A DNA stretch of 64,000 nt from Synechococcus sp. CC9616 (GCF_000515235.1 NZ_KI911558.1:1409217-1473216), one strand, 5' to 3'; shown: positions 26,385-35,338, numbered from the stretch's first letter. Notes: generated by a model from the letters alone, not told the origin. Program-made: numbers and translations.

Positions 26385-27647
26385 TCAGGCCACCAAGCGC
26401 CGGAAGGTTTTCTTGCCCAGCTGCAGCACCTTGCCCTCCAGCTCATCCGCTGAGGCGAACTCCTGGTTGGGATCGATGATCTTCTCGCCCTCGAGCCGCA
26501 CGGCACCGCCCTTGATCTGGCGGCGAGCATCGCTGCTGCTGGCGCAGATGCCCACGGCACTGAGCAGATAGAACGCCTTGGCCGGGAAGTTCACCTCCGC
26601 CAACGACGCCTCGGGAACCTCTGCACTGGCATCGCCGGCCCCACCCACCAGGGAGGCCGCATCCACTTGCGCCTTGTGCGCCGCTTCCATCCCATGGCGG
26701 CTGGCGGTCACCGCCAGGGCCATCGCCTTCTGCTTCTCGCGGGGATTCTCAGGCAACGTCGCCAGATCGAGATCGGTCAGCAACGTCACGTAGTCGTTGA
26801 TCGCCGCATCGCCGACCTTCTCCAGCTTGGAGTACATCGACAGCGGATCCTCCTCCAGCCCCACCACATTGCCGAGGCTCTTGCTCATCTTCTGAACGCC
26901 ATCGAGCCCCACCAGGATCGGCAACAGCAAACCGAACTGGGTGCTCCTGCCGAAATGGCGCTGCAGGTCGCGCCCCATCGCCACATTGAATTTCTGGTCG
27001 GTGCCGCCCAGCTCCACATCGGCATCAACAGCAACCGAGTCGTAACCCTGCAGCAGCGGATAGAGGAATTCATGCAGGGCAATCGGGGTGCCGCTGCCGT
27101 AGCGCTTGGAGAAGTCGTCCTTCGCCAGCATCTGGCCCACGGTGCCGGTGCCCAGCAGGCCAATCACCGCCGGCAGATCCATCCCCTCCAGCCATTCGGT
27201 GTTGTATCGCACCTCCAGCCGGCCTGGAGTCTCGAAATCGAGCAGCGCCGTTTCCTTGGGTTGGTCCTGCCCCAACTGGCGCAGATAGGTGGAGGCATTG
27301 GCGGCCACATCCTCTTTGCTGAGCTGCACCCGGGTGGCGCTCTTGCCGGTGGGGTCGCCGATGCGGGCGGTGAAATCGCCGATGATCAGCACCGCCGTGT
27401 GGCCCGCGTCCTGAAAGGCCCGCAGCTTGCGGAACAGGATGCTGTGCCCCAGATGGATGTTGCTGCCGGTGGGGTCGATGCCCAGCTTCACCCGCAGGGA
27501 ACGTCCTTCCTTCTCAACCTGCACGAGCCGTGCCGCCAGGGATTGATCGGCGTCGCGGGGATCTCCGGCAGGGAAGAGATCGGCCATGCCGCGCTCCAGC
27601 CACTGCGGCAGGGATGGGGACGACTCCGGCATCAGCGCTATGCACAA
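26385..27647 (-). CDS. tyrS: Tyrosyl-tRNA synthetase
   Basis: The protein has 420 residues. Class I signatures 'HLGHS' and 'KMSKS' are both present ('[15 protein letters not shown]', '[11 protein letters not shown]'). The C-terminus is an S4 RNA-binding domain ('[20 protein letters not shown]'). It is the longer TyrRS form with a divergent anticodon region. An internal ATG at 27632 is an alternative start. Confidence 0.95.
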   Translation of the reverse strand: MCIALMPESSPSLPQWLERGMADLFPAGDPRDADQSLAARLVQVEKEGRSLRVKLGIDPTGSNIHLGHSILFRKLRAFQDAGHTAVLIIGDFTARIGDPTGKSATRVQLSKEDVAANASTYLRQLGQDQPKETALLDFETPGRLEVRYNTEWLEGMDLPAVIGLLGTGTVGQMLAKDDFSKRYGSGTPIALHEFLYPLLQGYDSVAVDADVELGGTDQKFNVAMGRDLQRHFGRSTQFGLLLPILVGLDGVQKMSKSLGNVVGLEEDPLSMYSKLEKVGDAAINDYVTLLTDLDLATLPENPREKQKAMALAVTASRHGMEAAHKAQVDAASLVGGAGDASAEVPEASLAEVNFPAKAFYLLSAVGICASSSDARRQIKGGAVRLEGEKIIDPNQEFASADELEGKVLQLGKKTFRRLVA

Positions 27648-27682
27648 GCGCAGAGGATCGTACGAGTGCTGCCGGAAAACCT

Positions 27683-28012
27683 TCAGCCGGCCGCTGGCGG
27701 CTCAATCTGGGACTTCATCCGCTCCAGGGTGGACTCCATCTGCTCGAACATCTGCTCGGGCGTGATCCCGAACTGGCTCAGCTGGGTGCGCAGTTGCTCC
27801 ACCGTGAGCTTGGCCTGGAAGTCCTCCGAGAGTTCAAACCGTTTCATGAACACCCGGTAGCGACCCATCAGCTCCTCCATGGTTTCGATGAATTTCTTCT
27901 TGCCTTCCCGATCGAACTTTCCGTACTCACTGCCCAGCTGCATCAGCTGCTGGTAATCGCCAAACAGGCGCTTGGCCTCGTCCTGGACGATGTCGGAGTC
28001 GAAGAAGGCCAT
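27683..28012 (-). CDS. DUF1825-family protein
   Basis: 109 residues from the ATG reading [20 protein letters not shown]. It is all-helical and matches the cyanobacterial DUF1825 family along its whole length ('[21 protein letters not shown]', '[20 protein letters not shown]'). Function unknown. The frame is open far upstream, but the family starts here. Confidence 0.85.
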   Translation of the reverse strand: MAFFDSDIVQDEAKRLFGDYQQLMQLGSEYGKFDREGKKKFIETMEELMGRYRVFMKRFELSEDFQAKLTVEQLRTQLSQFGITPEQMFEQMESTLERMKSQIEPPAAG

Positions 28013-28124
28013 CCGCTCAAATTTCGTTTCCCTGACGAGAATTCTGCAGACTTCCTGCATCCAACGGCAGTGCGGATTCACCCCATATCCACCATGCGAG
28101 AAATGTTCTCCCACCTCGCTGGAG

Positions 28125-28853
28125 ATGAATCTCACTCTGCATCTGCCCGCCATGCGTGAGTTCATGCAAAGCGGCCGCAACCTGTTGCTGCGTCGTCGCA
28201 CCGTGATCGCCAGCGCTGATCGGGTGCTGATCACCAGCCTGGTGAACATGGTCGGCAACAGCGGCCGGATCGAGGGGGCCGCCACCAGTGAACGGGAGGC
28301 GCTCACCTGTCTGCACAACGGCACCGCGAACCTGCTCATCTGCACCGATCTGCTCGATTCCGGCAGTGGGCCTTCCCTGGTGGCATCCGCAAAGAGAATC
28401 CGGCCGGAGCTGGTCTGCCTGATGCTGATCCAACGCCCCCTGCGCAGCACGATTGAGGCGGCTATCGCTGCGGGCTGCAATGGCCTCTGTAGCCGCGAAC
28501 AGGTCGGCAACGGCCATTTGCTCAGAGCATTGCAGGCCATCGACAGTGACAGCACCTTCATCGATCCAGTGATCGCCGGGGTGCTGCGTCACAGCAGGCT
28601 CAGCAGGGGATCGTCCCCGTCCCTGTCCACGACCCTGAGCCTGCGGGAGGAGGACGTGCTGCGGGGGATCTGCCGGGGCCTCACCAACCAGGAGATCGCC
28701 GATCAGCTGAACCTCTCGATCGACACGGTGAAACACGCCGTGACGGCCCTGCTCGGCAAATTGGAGGCACGCGATCGAACCCAGGCCGTGCTGATCGCTT
28801 TCTATAACGACCTGGTGGATCTGCCCGCCAATCTGCCCCGATGGAGCGCTTAA
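28125..28853 (+). CDS. LuxR-type response regulator-like transcription factor
   Basis: About 242 residues (start at 28125 or 28152). The N-terminal part (about 15-135) has a receiver-like layout ('RRRTVIASADRVLITSLVNMV', 'NLLICTDLLDSGSG', 'ELVCLMLIQ'). The acidic pocket is incomplete, but 'CTDLL' could supply the phospho-accepting Asp. The C-terminal LuxR helix-turn-helix reads 'LSLREEDVLRGICRGLTNQEIADQLNLSIDTVKHAV'. It is probably a DNA-binding regulator; targets are unknown. It is divergent from the DUF1825 gene. Confidence 0.82.
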   Translation: MNLTLHLPAMREFMQSGRNLLLRRRTVIASADRVLITSLVNMVGNSGRIEGAATSEREALTCLHNGTANLLICTDLLDSGSGPSLVASAKRIRPELVCLMLIQRPLRSTIEAAIAAGCNGLCSREQVGNGHLLRALQAIDSDSTFIDPVIAGVLRHSRLSRGSSPSLSTTLSLREEDVLRGICRGLTNQEIADQLNLSIDTVKHAVTALLGKLEARDRTQAVLIAFYNDLVDLPANLPRWSA

Positions 28854-28857
28854 TCCC

Positions 28858-29187
28858 ATGAGATCTGCCCTCCGCTGCCTTTCGGCGGCAGTTCCGCTGG
28901 CTGGCCTCGCCATCACCTCATGGCTGCAGCCGCTGGCGGCTGCAGAGCTGGATCCAACCACTGTGATGGTGATCGTGACCCAGGCCAACGTCCGCTGCCT
29001 CACGAGCACCGGCACCATGACGGCGAAAGACGCTCTCGCCATAGGCAATCGCTTCCTTGAGCAGGAAAAGATCTCCGCAGGCCAACGTCGGGCGGTGAAC
29101 AAACGGGAGGATGTGGAGGAGCTGATGCGCGCGTACATCGCTGATCAGGGCGGTTGTGATGCCTTAGTGCGCGGTTTGAAGCAATAA
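28858..29187 (+). CDS. Small secreted protein, unknown
   Basis: 109 residues with a signal peptide (cleavage near 'PLAAAE', about residue 29) and a helical mature part with two cysteines (VRCLTS, GGCDAL). It begins 5 bases after the LuxR-type gene and may be co-transcribed with it. Family not recognised. Confidence 0.6.
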   Translation: MRSALRCLSAAVPLAGLAITSWLQPLAAAELDPTTVMVIVTQANVRCLTSTGTMTAKDALAIGNRFLEQEKISAGQRRAVNKREDVEELMRAYIADQGGCDALVRGLKQ

Positions 29188-29253
29188 CAGCCCAGCAACC
29201 CGTGACAGCCCGTGGGAACACTCGTTAACGTCAGCCCGTCTCCCTCCAGCCCG

Positions 29254-29826
29254 ATGCCCCAGCGCCACTGGTTGGATCCTTTGGCCAGGCAGGTTCTGCA
29301 GGCCACCGGTCAATTGCCACGGCCAGTGGTCGCAGCCCCTCAGCCAACAGCGCCACAGCCGCCAGCGCCGCCCAGCTGGACCATGGATGTGAACCGGGCC
29401 TCCCGCGATCAGTGGGTCCAGCTTCCAGGCTGCGGGAGCGATCGAGCCGACCTGCTTGTGCGGCTTCAGCAGGGTGGCGTGCAATTCAGCTGTGCCGACG
29501 ATCTTTTCCGTCTGCTGGAGCTGCCAGCGGATCTCGCCGCCCTCTGGCACCCCCATCTGATTTTTCACTGGCACGGCGATGCTCCGCTGCAACCGGTGGA
29601 AACCCCAGTCGACCTCAACACCGCCGCCACCGCTGAGCTGCAGCGGTTGCAATGGCCGGACGACCGGGTTCAACGGCTGCTGCAGGAACGTCGCCGGCAG
29701 GGCTTTCAAGATCTGGCCGACCTGCAGGAACGGCTCTGCCTGCCCGCCAGCACCGTGGAGAGCCTGATTGGCCGGGTGTGCTTCGGCCAACGGCGCGCTG
29801 GCCCCTCCTTGCCCCCGCGCACCTGA
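29254..29826 (+). CDS. ComEA-like helix-hairpin-helix protein
   Basis: 190 residues from the ATG at 29254. A Pro/Ala-rich linker (about 20-45) separates the N-terminus from two helix-hairpin-helix units: 'DVNRASRDQWVQLPGCGSDRADLLVRL' (about 50-76) and 'DLNTAATAELQRLQWPDDRVQRLLQ' (about 125-150). Such units bind DNA in ComEA and similar proteins, but no signal peptide is seen here, so an intracellular role is more likely. It is followed four bases later by the GIY-YIG gene. Confidence 0.75.
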   Translation: MPQRHWLDPLARQVLQATGQLPRPVVAAPQPTAPQPPAPPSWTMDVNRASRDQWVQLPGCGSDRADLLVRLQQGGVQFSCADDLFRLLELPADLAALWHPHLIFHWHGDAPLQPVETPVDLNTAATAELQRLQWPDDRVQRLLQERRRQGFQDLADLQERLCLPASTVESLIGRVCFGQRRAGPSLPPRT

Positions 29827-29830
29827 ACGG

Positions 29831-30430
29831 ATGCTGGGCAGCCGTGGTCAGGGGGACCTGTTCAAGCCAGAAGAGAGCTCCGGCAGCCCCCAAGCGGAGG
29901 TTCAGCTGCCAATCCAACGCGAGCAACTGCTCGCCTGGCAGAGGCGGCTGCATCAATACCAGGCAACGCTGTTTCGAGGGGAGCCGTGCCCTTTGCAGCA
30001 GGGCTCCCTGTTCGGGGACGACAGCCAGGATCCCGTCACGGCCATCAAGCCGCTGGCACTGGCGCCCCTGCCCCTGAGCTTCTGGCGTTGGCCCGAGAGC
30101 CCGCACCGGGGAGCCGCGATCTACCTGGTGCTGGATCGACCAGCCGATCTTGAACAACCGCTGTTGCTCTACGTAGGGGAAACCAAGGCTGCCGATCAGC
30201 GCTGGAAAGGGGAACACGATTGCAAGAGCTATCTGGCCGCCTATGGAGAGGCTTTGCAGCGCTGCGGCATCAGCCAACAACTCAGCATCCGGTTCTGCAC
30301 GGATGTCCCCCAGGCGACCCTGGCCAGACGGGACCTGGAGCAACGACTGATCCAACACTGGCTGCCGCCGTTCAACAAAGAAACACGGCAACGGTGGGCA
30401 ACACCGTTTACAAGCGAGCCAGGCAACTGA
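29831..30430 (+). CDS. GIY-YIG nuclease-family protein
   Basis: About 199 residues from the ATG at 29831. The nuclease-like module is in the C-terminal half: 'GAAIYLVLD' (degenerate GIY), 'LLLYVGETKAADQRWKGEH' (YIG-like strand with G-E-T and the Arg), and 'RRDLEQRLIQHWLPPFN' with the metal-binding Glu and the Asn. It is paired with the helix-hairpin-helix gene four bases upstream, which suggests a joint role in DNA processing (inference). Confidence 0.75.
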   Translation: MLGSRGQGDLFKPEESSGSPQAEVQLPIQREQLLAWQRRLHQYQATLFRGEPCPLQQGSLFGDDSQDPVTAIKPLALAPLPLSFWRWPESPHRGAAIYLVLDRPADLEQPLLLYVGETKAADQRWKGEHDCKSYLAAYGEALQRCGISQQLSIRFCTDVPQATLARRDLEQRLIQHWLPPFNKETRQRWATPFTSEPGN

Positions 30431-30472
30431 AGCAACAACAACACATCTAAGACTCATTGATGGATCCATTCC

Positions 30473-30520
30473 TGGATCAATTTTTGGATCAATTTTTGGA
30501 TCAATTTTTGGATCAATTTT
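30473..30520. repeat. 12-bp tandem repeat, four copies
   Basis: The unit TGGATCAATTTT is repeated four times, with partial units at both ends. Because 12 is divisible by three, it keeps both strands open (repeating L-D-Q-F on plus, K-I-D-P on minus). I regard those frames as by-products and the repeat as a slippage array between the GIY-YIG gene and the secreted-protein patch. Confidence 0.9.
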
Positions 30521-30644
30521 TGATTGACTGTTCAACAGTTTTAACGACCAATCCCGAACAAAATGCACACCGTCTTTTCTTAGGATTTGATTTCTCAACC
30601 ACAAGCAAACAACTCGCTAACATCGATGCATCACGTCCCAGAGA

Positions 30645-31085
30645 ATGAAGATCCTTCCATTACTAAGCGGAATCCTCCTTTCAGCGTCTCCCGCCTTCGC
30701 AAACGAGATCCTCTATCGGGAATGCACGATTCAAGTGGCGACAAAATTCACAACCGAAACAGGCGAAACAGCCAAAGAGAACACTGAGGATTCAGATCTA
30801 TTCAAGATTGATTTAAAGAATCAAGAGGCAGTATCAGCATCCGCCCCCAAAGATTCGATGGCATTTGAGCTGGATAACCGCGTCATACGCATTGCACCGC
30901 CAAAAAACATTGGGAACGACGACATTTCGTTCAGCGACCTGACGATCAATCTTGATCCACCAGGAACTTTAAAATTATCAGCCAAGGGACAATTCAAGAC
31001 AGGGGGATCTGCGGAGGTGAACTACAACGGCACATGCAAATCGGTTGATGCCTCAACCTTTAACAAGGCAATGGTCAAAGATTAA
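30645..31085 (+). CDS. Small secreted protein, unknown
   Basis: 146 residues with a clear signal peptide (MKILPLLSGILLSASPAFA). The mature part has two cysteines (YRECTI, NGTCKS) and a beta-rich pattern. The leader is nearly the same as that of the next gene, so they may be relatives. No family recognised; composition is low in GC relative to the core genes. Confidence 0.6.
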   Translation: MKILPLLSGILLSASPAFANEILYRECTIQVATKFTTETGETAKENTEDSDLFKIDLKNQEAVSASAPKDSMAFELDNRVIRIAPPKNIGNDDISFSDLTINLDPPGTLKLSAKGQFKTGGSAEVNYNGTCKSVDASTFNKAMVKD

Positions 31086-31099
31086 AGCGATTAACCAAC

Positions 31100-31318
31100 A
31101 TGACCATCCTTCCGCTACTGGGTGCACTCATCCTTTCAGCCAGTCCTGCGCAGGCAGCACCCAACCTGTCTACGAAAGGCTCTGGGATCTCGGATGCCAT
31201 TCAACAAGACCTGAAGTATTGCGAATCCAGCTCCCTAGCCAGACGCGCATGCGAACTCAGCGCTGAAACATCGCTGACGCCATCAACTCAGTATCGGAAT
31301 GTTTTAACCAGCTCATAA
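31100..31318 (+). CDS. Short secreted protein with paralogous leader
   Basis: 72 residues. The signal peptide MTILPLLGALILSASPAQA is similar to that of the preceding gene, but the remainder (about 53 residues, with two cysteines) is unrelated. It starts 14 bases after the preceding stop and its 3' end overlaps the convergent next gene by 31 bases. It may be a truncated copy. Confidence 0.45.
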   Translation: MTILPLLGALILSASPAQAAPNLSTKGSGISDAIQQDLKYCESSSLARRACELSAETSLTPSTQYRNVLTSS

Positions 31319-31737
31319 GAGCCCTCATTCTCCCTCTCAATCCACTCGCCATTTTCCATGGCATCATTTCTTTTACCTTCAATCGTATTGGTCGACTTAT
31401 CGTTGATGCAATAGCGCGAGCGCACAAGCTCCTTGCCTTGCATTTGCTTGGAGTAGCGCCTTGTCAGCGAAGGCGTTACGTAGTCACAACTTCCTTGCCC
31501 CATTTCATAGCCATAGGTTCGCATGGCATCCTCTTCACTTAGTGAATCATGAACATCACCTGATTGCTGCCAACCAATGCAGGCCGCTTCAGCATCCTCC
31601 AGCGAAGAAAATTTTGTTTGACCAACTGCTTTCGCGATGATTGGGAGACAAGCACTGAACAACAACACAACGATCATGACTTTCGCCCTGGCAGGCGCGC
31701 CATTGATCTTGCTTCTAAGATCAGACATTGCATGCAT
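31288..31737 (-). CDS. Secreted or membrane-anchored small protein, unknown
   Basis: 149 residues. A hydrophobic segment (about 18-37, KVMIVVLLFSACLPIIAKAV) acts as signal or anchor, followed by a charged domain with three cysteines (AACIGW, GSCDYV, RYCIND). No family recognised. It belongs to the patch of small orphan genes between the GIY-YIG gene and pepA. Confidence 0.5.
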   Translation of the reverse strand: MHAMSDLRSKINGAPARAKVMIVVLLFSACLPIIAKAVGQTKFSSLEDAEAACIGWQQSGDVHDSLSEEDAMRTYGYEMGQGSCDYVTPSLTRRYSKQMQGKELVRSRYCINDKSTNTIEGKRNDAMENGEWIERENEGSYELVKTFRY

Positions 31738-31827
31738 GACTGAAGTACAAAAAGAGTAGCTGGAATTGACACATCAACACTCTTTTTGGATACGCGTTTT
31801 CTCCTGACATTCACATCCCACCAAGAC

Positions 31828-32082
31828 TCAATCGGATCCAAAACCCTTTTTTTTCACCACAACGTTCGTCTTCACCCGAGAAGGAGCGTGGTTCTTATCA
31901 GAAGCATCGTCCTTGAAGATCAGACCTTCTATCCAGATCGTGATGGAATAAACAACAATCAATGCTGGCAAAAGAACCAACCATTCATTCTCAAACTGAT
32001 ATGGAATTCTCCTCACACCAAAGATGGTGAGATATCCCGTTGCGAGCGTGAGAATGAGCCGACGGATTGTGCCTGAGGTCAA
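31828..32082 (-). CDS. Small two-span membrane protein
   Basis: 84 residues with two transmembrane segments (about 8-24 and 33-54) and a basic tail. It resembles the 70-residue protein at 46752-46964 in layout and in short matches (RR at the start of span 1, 'ENEWLVLLPALIVVYSITIWIEG' against 'DNMWIIYAPMFIGIYIFSRWLDS'). Function unknown. Confidence 0.5.
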   Translation of the reverse strand: MTSGTIRRLILTLATGYLTIFGVRRIPYQFENEWLVLLPALIVVYSITIWIEGLIFKDDASDKNHAPSRVKTNVVVKKKGFGSD

Positions 32083-32135
32083 TTGAGAAGAACTGAAGGT
32101 TTTAACTTTAGATGTCTCAAGCCTGAATGGATGCT

Positions 32136-32369
32136 TTAACAGTCGTATTCAATTTCAGATCTCTGCTGCCGCTTCAACACATCCGACTCCCGCATCTGCG
32201 ACTCATCGTATGCAGCAGCGCTGTAGATCGTTGAAGGGCTGAAGACCTTTTTCAACCGAAGAGCCGCGATGCGTTTCGCCAAGAGATCGAACGACCACTT
32301 CGCTGCTGAAAGGACTTTGCTCACGAGAGCTCCCTTGCATCTATCCCGTTGATAGCTGCGCCGAATCAC
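32136..32369 (-). CDS. Small basic protein, unknown
   Basis: 77 residues, rich in Lys/Arg, helical, without a signal peptide. No recognised family and no coupling to neighbours. Gene status is uncertain. Confidence 0.3.
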   Translation of the reverse strand: MIRRSYQRDRCKGALVSKVLSAAKWSFDLLAKRIAALRLKKVFSPSTIYSAAAYDESQMRESDVLKRQQRSEIEYDC

Positions 32370-32403
32370 GCGAGCAATGGCACAGATACCTATTCACAAC
32401 TCC

Positions 32404-32580
32404 TTAAGACGTCGGCAGCTGGTCCCCTACCTGATCCGCTTGCGCAATCAGGGCCTCTCGCTGGATCAGGGCCTCACAACGTCGACATTCGTTGCTGTCC
32501 AATGCAAAGAAATTAAGTGATTTCAAATCACCACAACTGTTGCACTGACGCGCTTCCGGCGGTGGTGATTCAAAAGGCAT
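32404..32580 (-). CDS. Small zinc-ribbon-like protein
   Basis: 58 residues from the ATG reading MPFESPPPEARQC. Two C-x-x-C pairs (CNSC and CRRC, 16 residues apart) are typical of a zinc ribbon, followed by a short helix. A longer frame to 32709 exists, but its extra residues look non-coding. Function unknown. Confidence 0.5.
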   Translation of the reverse strand: MPFESPPPEARQCNSCGDLKSLNFFALDSNECRRCEALIQREALIAQADQVGDQLPTS

Positions 32581-32928
32581 GACGAGCTGACTGCTGAAGC
32601 CATTGCTAGCAGCAAGCAAGCCAACGCCTCTCCCGCTCTGCCTTTGCGCCCCTTGATCTTTGGATTGTTCTAAGGATTGAGGCCACAACTTCGTAATGCT
32701 GCCTGCCAAAATTTAATGATGAAAAATGAAGCCAAAATCATAACAATATTTCTGAGCCTGAATGCTGCAATGATCAGTATTGTCGTTAGTATGTACGCAA
32801 AGGCAGGAGTCAATTTCAACGCTCTTCTTGATTACCTGCGGTAGTTCCAATCTCCAGATGACGCTGAGTTGACGATTAAAATACTCTCTCAAAACCAATA
32901 ACAATTTTTTGCGTTTGTTTCGGCCCAA

Positions 32929-33106
32929 TTTGAAACCAATCCTTCAATCTGCAATCAATATTTTATTGGCCAACAAAAATTTTCCCCTCATAATAAACAA
33001 TCAATACAATTGGTAATCACTCCATATCTGACAAGCCATCAATGGTGATTCTTGAAGCATCGTTCCTGACACCAGCAAATCTTCACCACAGCCGTACGTG
33101 GGTTGA
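32929..33106. other. AT-rich gene-free spacer
   Basis: About 180 bases, clearly AT-rich, between the orphan-gene patch and the small gene next to pepA. I see no gene or strong hairpin here. A low-scoring minus-strand frame at 32713-32928 borders it. Confidence 0.5.
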
Positions 33107-33280
33107 TCAAGTCCCTGGTGGGTAAAGAATCACCCACACCAAAGGGGTGACCCCGATGAGGGCAGCGATCGCCAGCAGCGCGACGTTCTGAAGCACCAAA
33201 GCCTGGACAGCAGGAGCAGACGGTACCGGGTCATCATCAGGGCTCGCTACGCTCACTGTTTGCAACGGCTCTCGCAACAT
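33107..33280 (-). CDS. Small single-span membrane protein divergent from pepA
   Basis: 57 residues. A polar N-terminus (about 1-25) is followed by one transmembrane segment (ALVLQNVALLAIAALIGVTPLVWVILY) and the C-terminus PPGT. Its ATG at 33280 overlaps the pepA ATG in the palindrome CATG, so either both starts share these bases or one gene starts further in (a GTG lies 8 codons inside this one). Not matched to a named photosystem subunit. Confidence 0.5.
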   Translation of the reverse strand: MLREPLQTVSVASPDDDPVPSAPAVQALVLQNVALLAIAALIGVTPLVWVILYPPGT

Positions 33281-34754
33281 GCGGCCTTCCCTTTCATCCG
33301 CCGCTCTGCAGGACTGGAACGGAGATGTTCTGGTGGTTGGCCTGCTGAAGGACGATGCCGGCACCAGTCGCGGCACCCTCGAGCAACGTTTCAGCGGTCT
33401 CGGCAGCGCCCTGGAACAGCAGGATTTCAAAGCAAAATCTGGCGAGCAGGTGGTGTTCAACCTGCTGGATCCCCAGGGTCCAAAGCGCCTTGTTGTTCTG
33501 GGCCTTGGCGAGCCGGAAGCCTTCACCCTGACCAGTCTGCGCAGTGCCGCAGCCAAGGCCGCCAAGGCATCGAGCGGCTTCACAGGCAGCCTTGGCCTGC
33601 AGCTGCCTTGGGATGGCTTTGAACCCAACGCTGCCGCCGCCGCTGCCGCAGAAGCGGTGCGCCTGGCGCTCTATGCCGATCAACGCTTTCGCAAAGAGCC
33701 TGAACCGCGACGGTTGCCCGAAGCTGTTGAATTGATCGGGCTGCCCTCTGCAGCAGAGGCAGGCCTTGACGGCGTGAGTGCCGACTGCGCCGGTGTGGAG
33801 CTGGCCCGTCAGCTCGTGGCGGCACCACCCAACGAAGTCACCCCAAAGGTGCTGGCGGACACCGCTCAGCAATTGGCCAAGGATCACAACCTGCAGCTCA
33901 CCGTGCTGGAGCGCAGCGATTGCGAGACCCGCGGCATGGGTGCCTATCTCTCGGTGAGTCAGGGCTCTGACCTCGAACCCAAATTCATCCATCTGGTCTA
34001 CAAACCAAGTGGTGATATCAAGCGAAGGCTGGCCCTTGTGGGCAAAGGCCTCACGTTTGACTCCGGCGGTTACAACCTCAAAGTGGGTGGCGCCCAGATC
34101 GACATGATGAAATTCGACATGGGCGGCAGTGCTGCCGTTCTGGGTGCGATGCGTTCGATCGCCGAACGGCGACCTGCAGGCGTTGAGGTGCACATGGTGG
34201 TGGCTGCCTGCGAAAACATGATCAACGGTTCGGCCGTTCATCCCGGCGACATCGTCACCGCCGCAGACGGCACCACCATCGAGATCAACAACACCGACGC
34301 CGAAGGGCGCCTCACCCTTGCCGATGCTCTTCTGTTCGCATGCGAACAGAAGCCGGATGCTGTCGTTGACCTGGCCACCCTGACCGGAGCTTGCGTGGTC
34401 GCCCTGGGCGACGAAATGGCTGGCTTCTGGAGCAACGATGAAGTCCTGGCTGAAGGGCTGCAGGGGGCAGCCGATACGGCCTGCGAGGGGCTCTGGAGAA
34501 TGCCTCTGCGCAAGTCCTACAAGGACGGATTGAAGTCAAAACTGGCGGACATGAAAAACACAGGGCCACGGCCTGGTGGATCGATCACCGCGGCACTGTT
34601 TCTCGAGCATTTCGTGGCCAAGGGCACGGCCTGGGCCCACATTGACATCGCTGGAACGGTCTGGTCTGACAAGGGCCGAGGAGCTGACCCACCGGGTGCG
34701 ACGGGTTATGGCGTGCGAACCCTGGTGAACTGGGTTTGCAACCAGGCGGCCTGA
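33279..34754 (+). CDS. pepA: Leucyl aminopeptidase
   Basis: 491 residues, normal for cytosolic M17 peptidases. The metal and catalytic motifs are intact: 'GKGLTFDSGGYNLK', 'MKFDMGGSAAVLGA' and the signature 'NTDAEGRL'. It removes N-terminal residues from peptides in the cytosol as a hexamer. The N-terminal domain is the usual macro-like one. Confidence 0.95.
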   Translation: MRPSLSSAALQDWNGDVLVVGLLKDDAGTSRGTLEQRFSGLGSALEQQDFKAKSGEQVVFNLLDPQGPKRLVVLGLGEPEAFTLTSLRSAAAKAAKASSGFTGSLGLQLPWDGFEPNAAAAAAAEAVRLALYADQRFRKEPEPRRLPEAVELIGLPSAAEAGLDGVSADCAGVELARQLVAAPPNEVTPKVLADTAQQLAKDHNLQLTVLERSDCETRGMGAYLSVSQGSDLEPKFIHLVYKPSGDIKRRLALVGKGLTFDSGGYNLKVGGAQIDMMKFDMGGSAAVLGAMRSIAERRPAGVEVHMVVAACENMINGSAVHPGDIVTAADGTTIEINNTDAEGRLTLADALLFACEQKPDAVVDLATLTGACVVALGDEMAGFWSNDEVLAEGLQGAADTACEGLWRMPLRKSYKDGLKSKLADMKNTGPRPGGSITAALFLEHFVAKGTAWAHIDIAGTVWSDKGRGADPPGATGYGVRTLVNWVCNQAA

Positions 34755-34757
34755 ACA

Positions 34758-35015
34758 ATGAATCCCTCATCGCTCCGCTGGTACTTAAAGGCACAGCTGG
34801 GAGTTCTGCTCTTACCGGTGGGGCTCTGCCTTTTCGGTGAAGCCGTCAGTCGACGCGTGCTGCAGATGCTTGGGAAAGAGGCCGGACCCTGGTTCTGGTA
34901 TGGAACCATCAGCCTGATCTGCATCAACGCCGGCGTCGGCCTGATGATCGACAGCGGCATGACGAAAGGATTTCCAGGCCGACGTCGTCGCGGCAGTTCA
35001 GGAAGCGACGGCTAA
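34758..35015 (+). CDS. Small two-span membrane protein
   Basis: 85 residues with hydrophobic segments at about 13-30 and 46-66 and a basic Gly/Arg/Ser-rich tail. It starts three bases after the pepA stop, so it is probably co-transcribed. Family not recognised. Its 3' end overlaps the convergent small gene by 18 bases. Confidence 0.6.
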   Translation: MNPSSLRWYLKAQLGVLLLPVGLCLFGEAVSRRVLQMLGKEAGPWFWYGTISLICINAGVGLMIDSGMTKGFPGRRRRGSSGSDG

Positions 35016-35186
35016 CTTCGGCGCACCACTACAACGATCAGGCGTTTCCAGGGCGTGGATCTGCCAGCGAGCACGATCCGAACAGGACGACAAAACGCGA
35101 TCCAGATCATCCGAAGCGTGCTTCGGTGAGTCGTAGGGACCGATATGACGGGTCCCTAGACCATCTTTAATGGTCAGCAAATACAT
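34998..35186 (-). CDS. Small cytosolic protein, unknown
   Basis: 62 residues (MYLLTIKDGLGTRHIGPYDS...). A beta-hairpin-like start and a helix with 'SDDLDRVLSS' suggest a small folded domain. It converges with the preceding membrane-protein gene. No family recognised. Confidence 0.5.
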   Translation of the reverse strand: MYLLTIKDGLGTRHIGPYDSPKHASDDLDRVLSSCSDRARWQIHALETPDRCSGAPKLAVAS

Positions 35187-35338
35187 ACATACCCTCCCGC
35201 TCTCTCGCTTCTGATGGTACGAGCTGCATCAAGCATGGACTAGGGGGGAAAACCCTGCTGTTCACTGAGAACTGGATGCCTCAAAACCTGTCGCGGATTT
35301 TATATTTTTCACAGGTTGATGATCAACTTCTTAAGGAT

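Noticed and set aside
26667-27860. Open frame of 397 codons opposite tyrS
   Set aside because: It is antisense to a certain gene, has the His/Gln-rich composition typical of a GC-rich shadow frame, and shows no family motif.
30473-30520. Possible CRISPR array
   Set aside because: The units are contiguous 12-mers without spacers, and no cas genes are nearby.
30457-30648. 63-codon frame made of the L-D-Q-F repeat
   Set aside because: The frame is produced by the 12-bp repeat array; the rest has no protein-like character and overlaps the next gene's start.
32713-32928. 71-codon AT-rich minus-strand frame
   Set aside because: No start context, no motif, and its composition follows the AT-rich spacer; kept out as unsupported.
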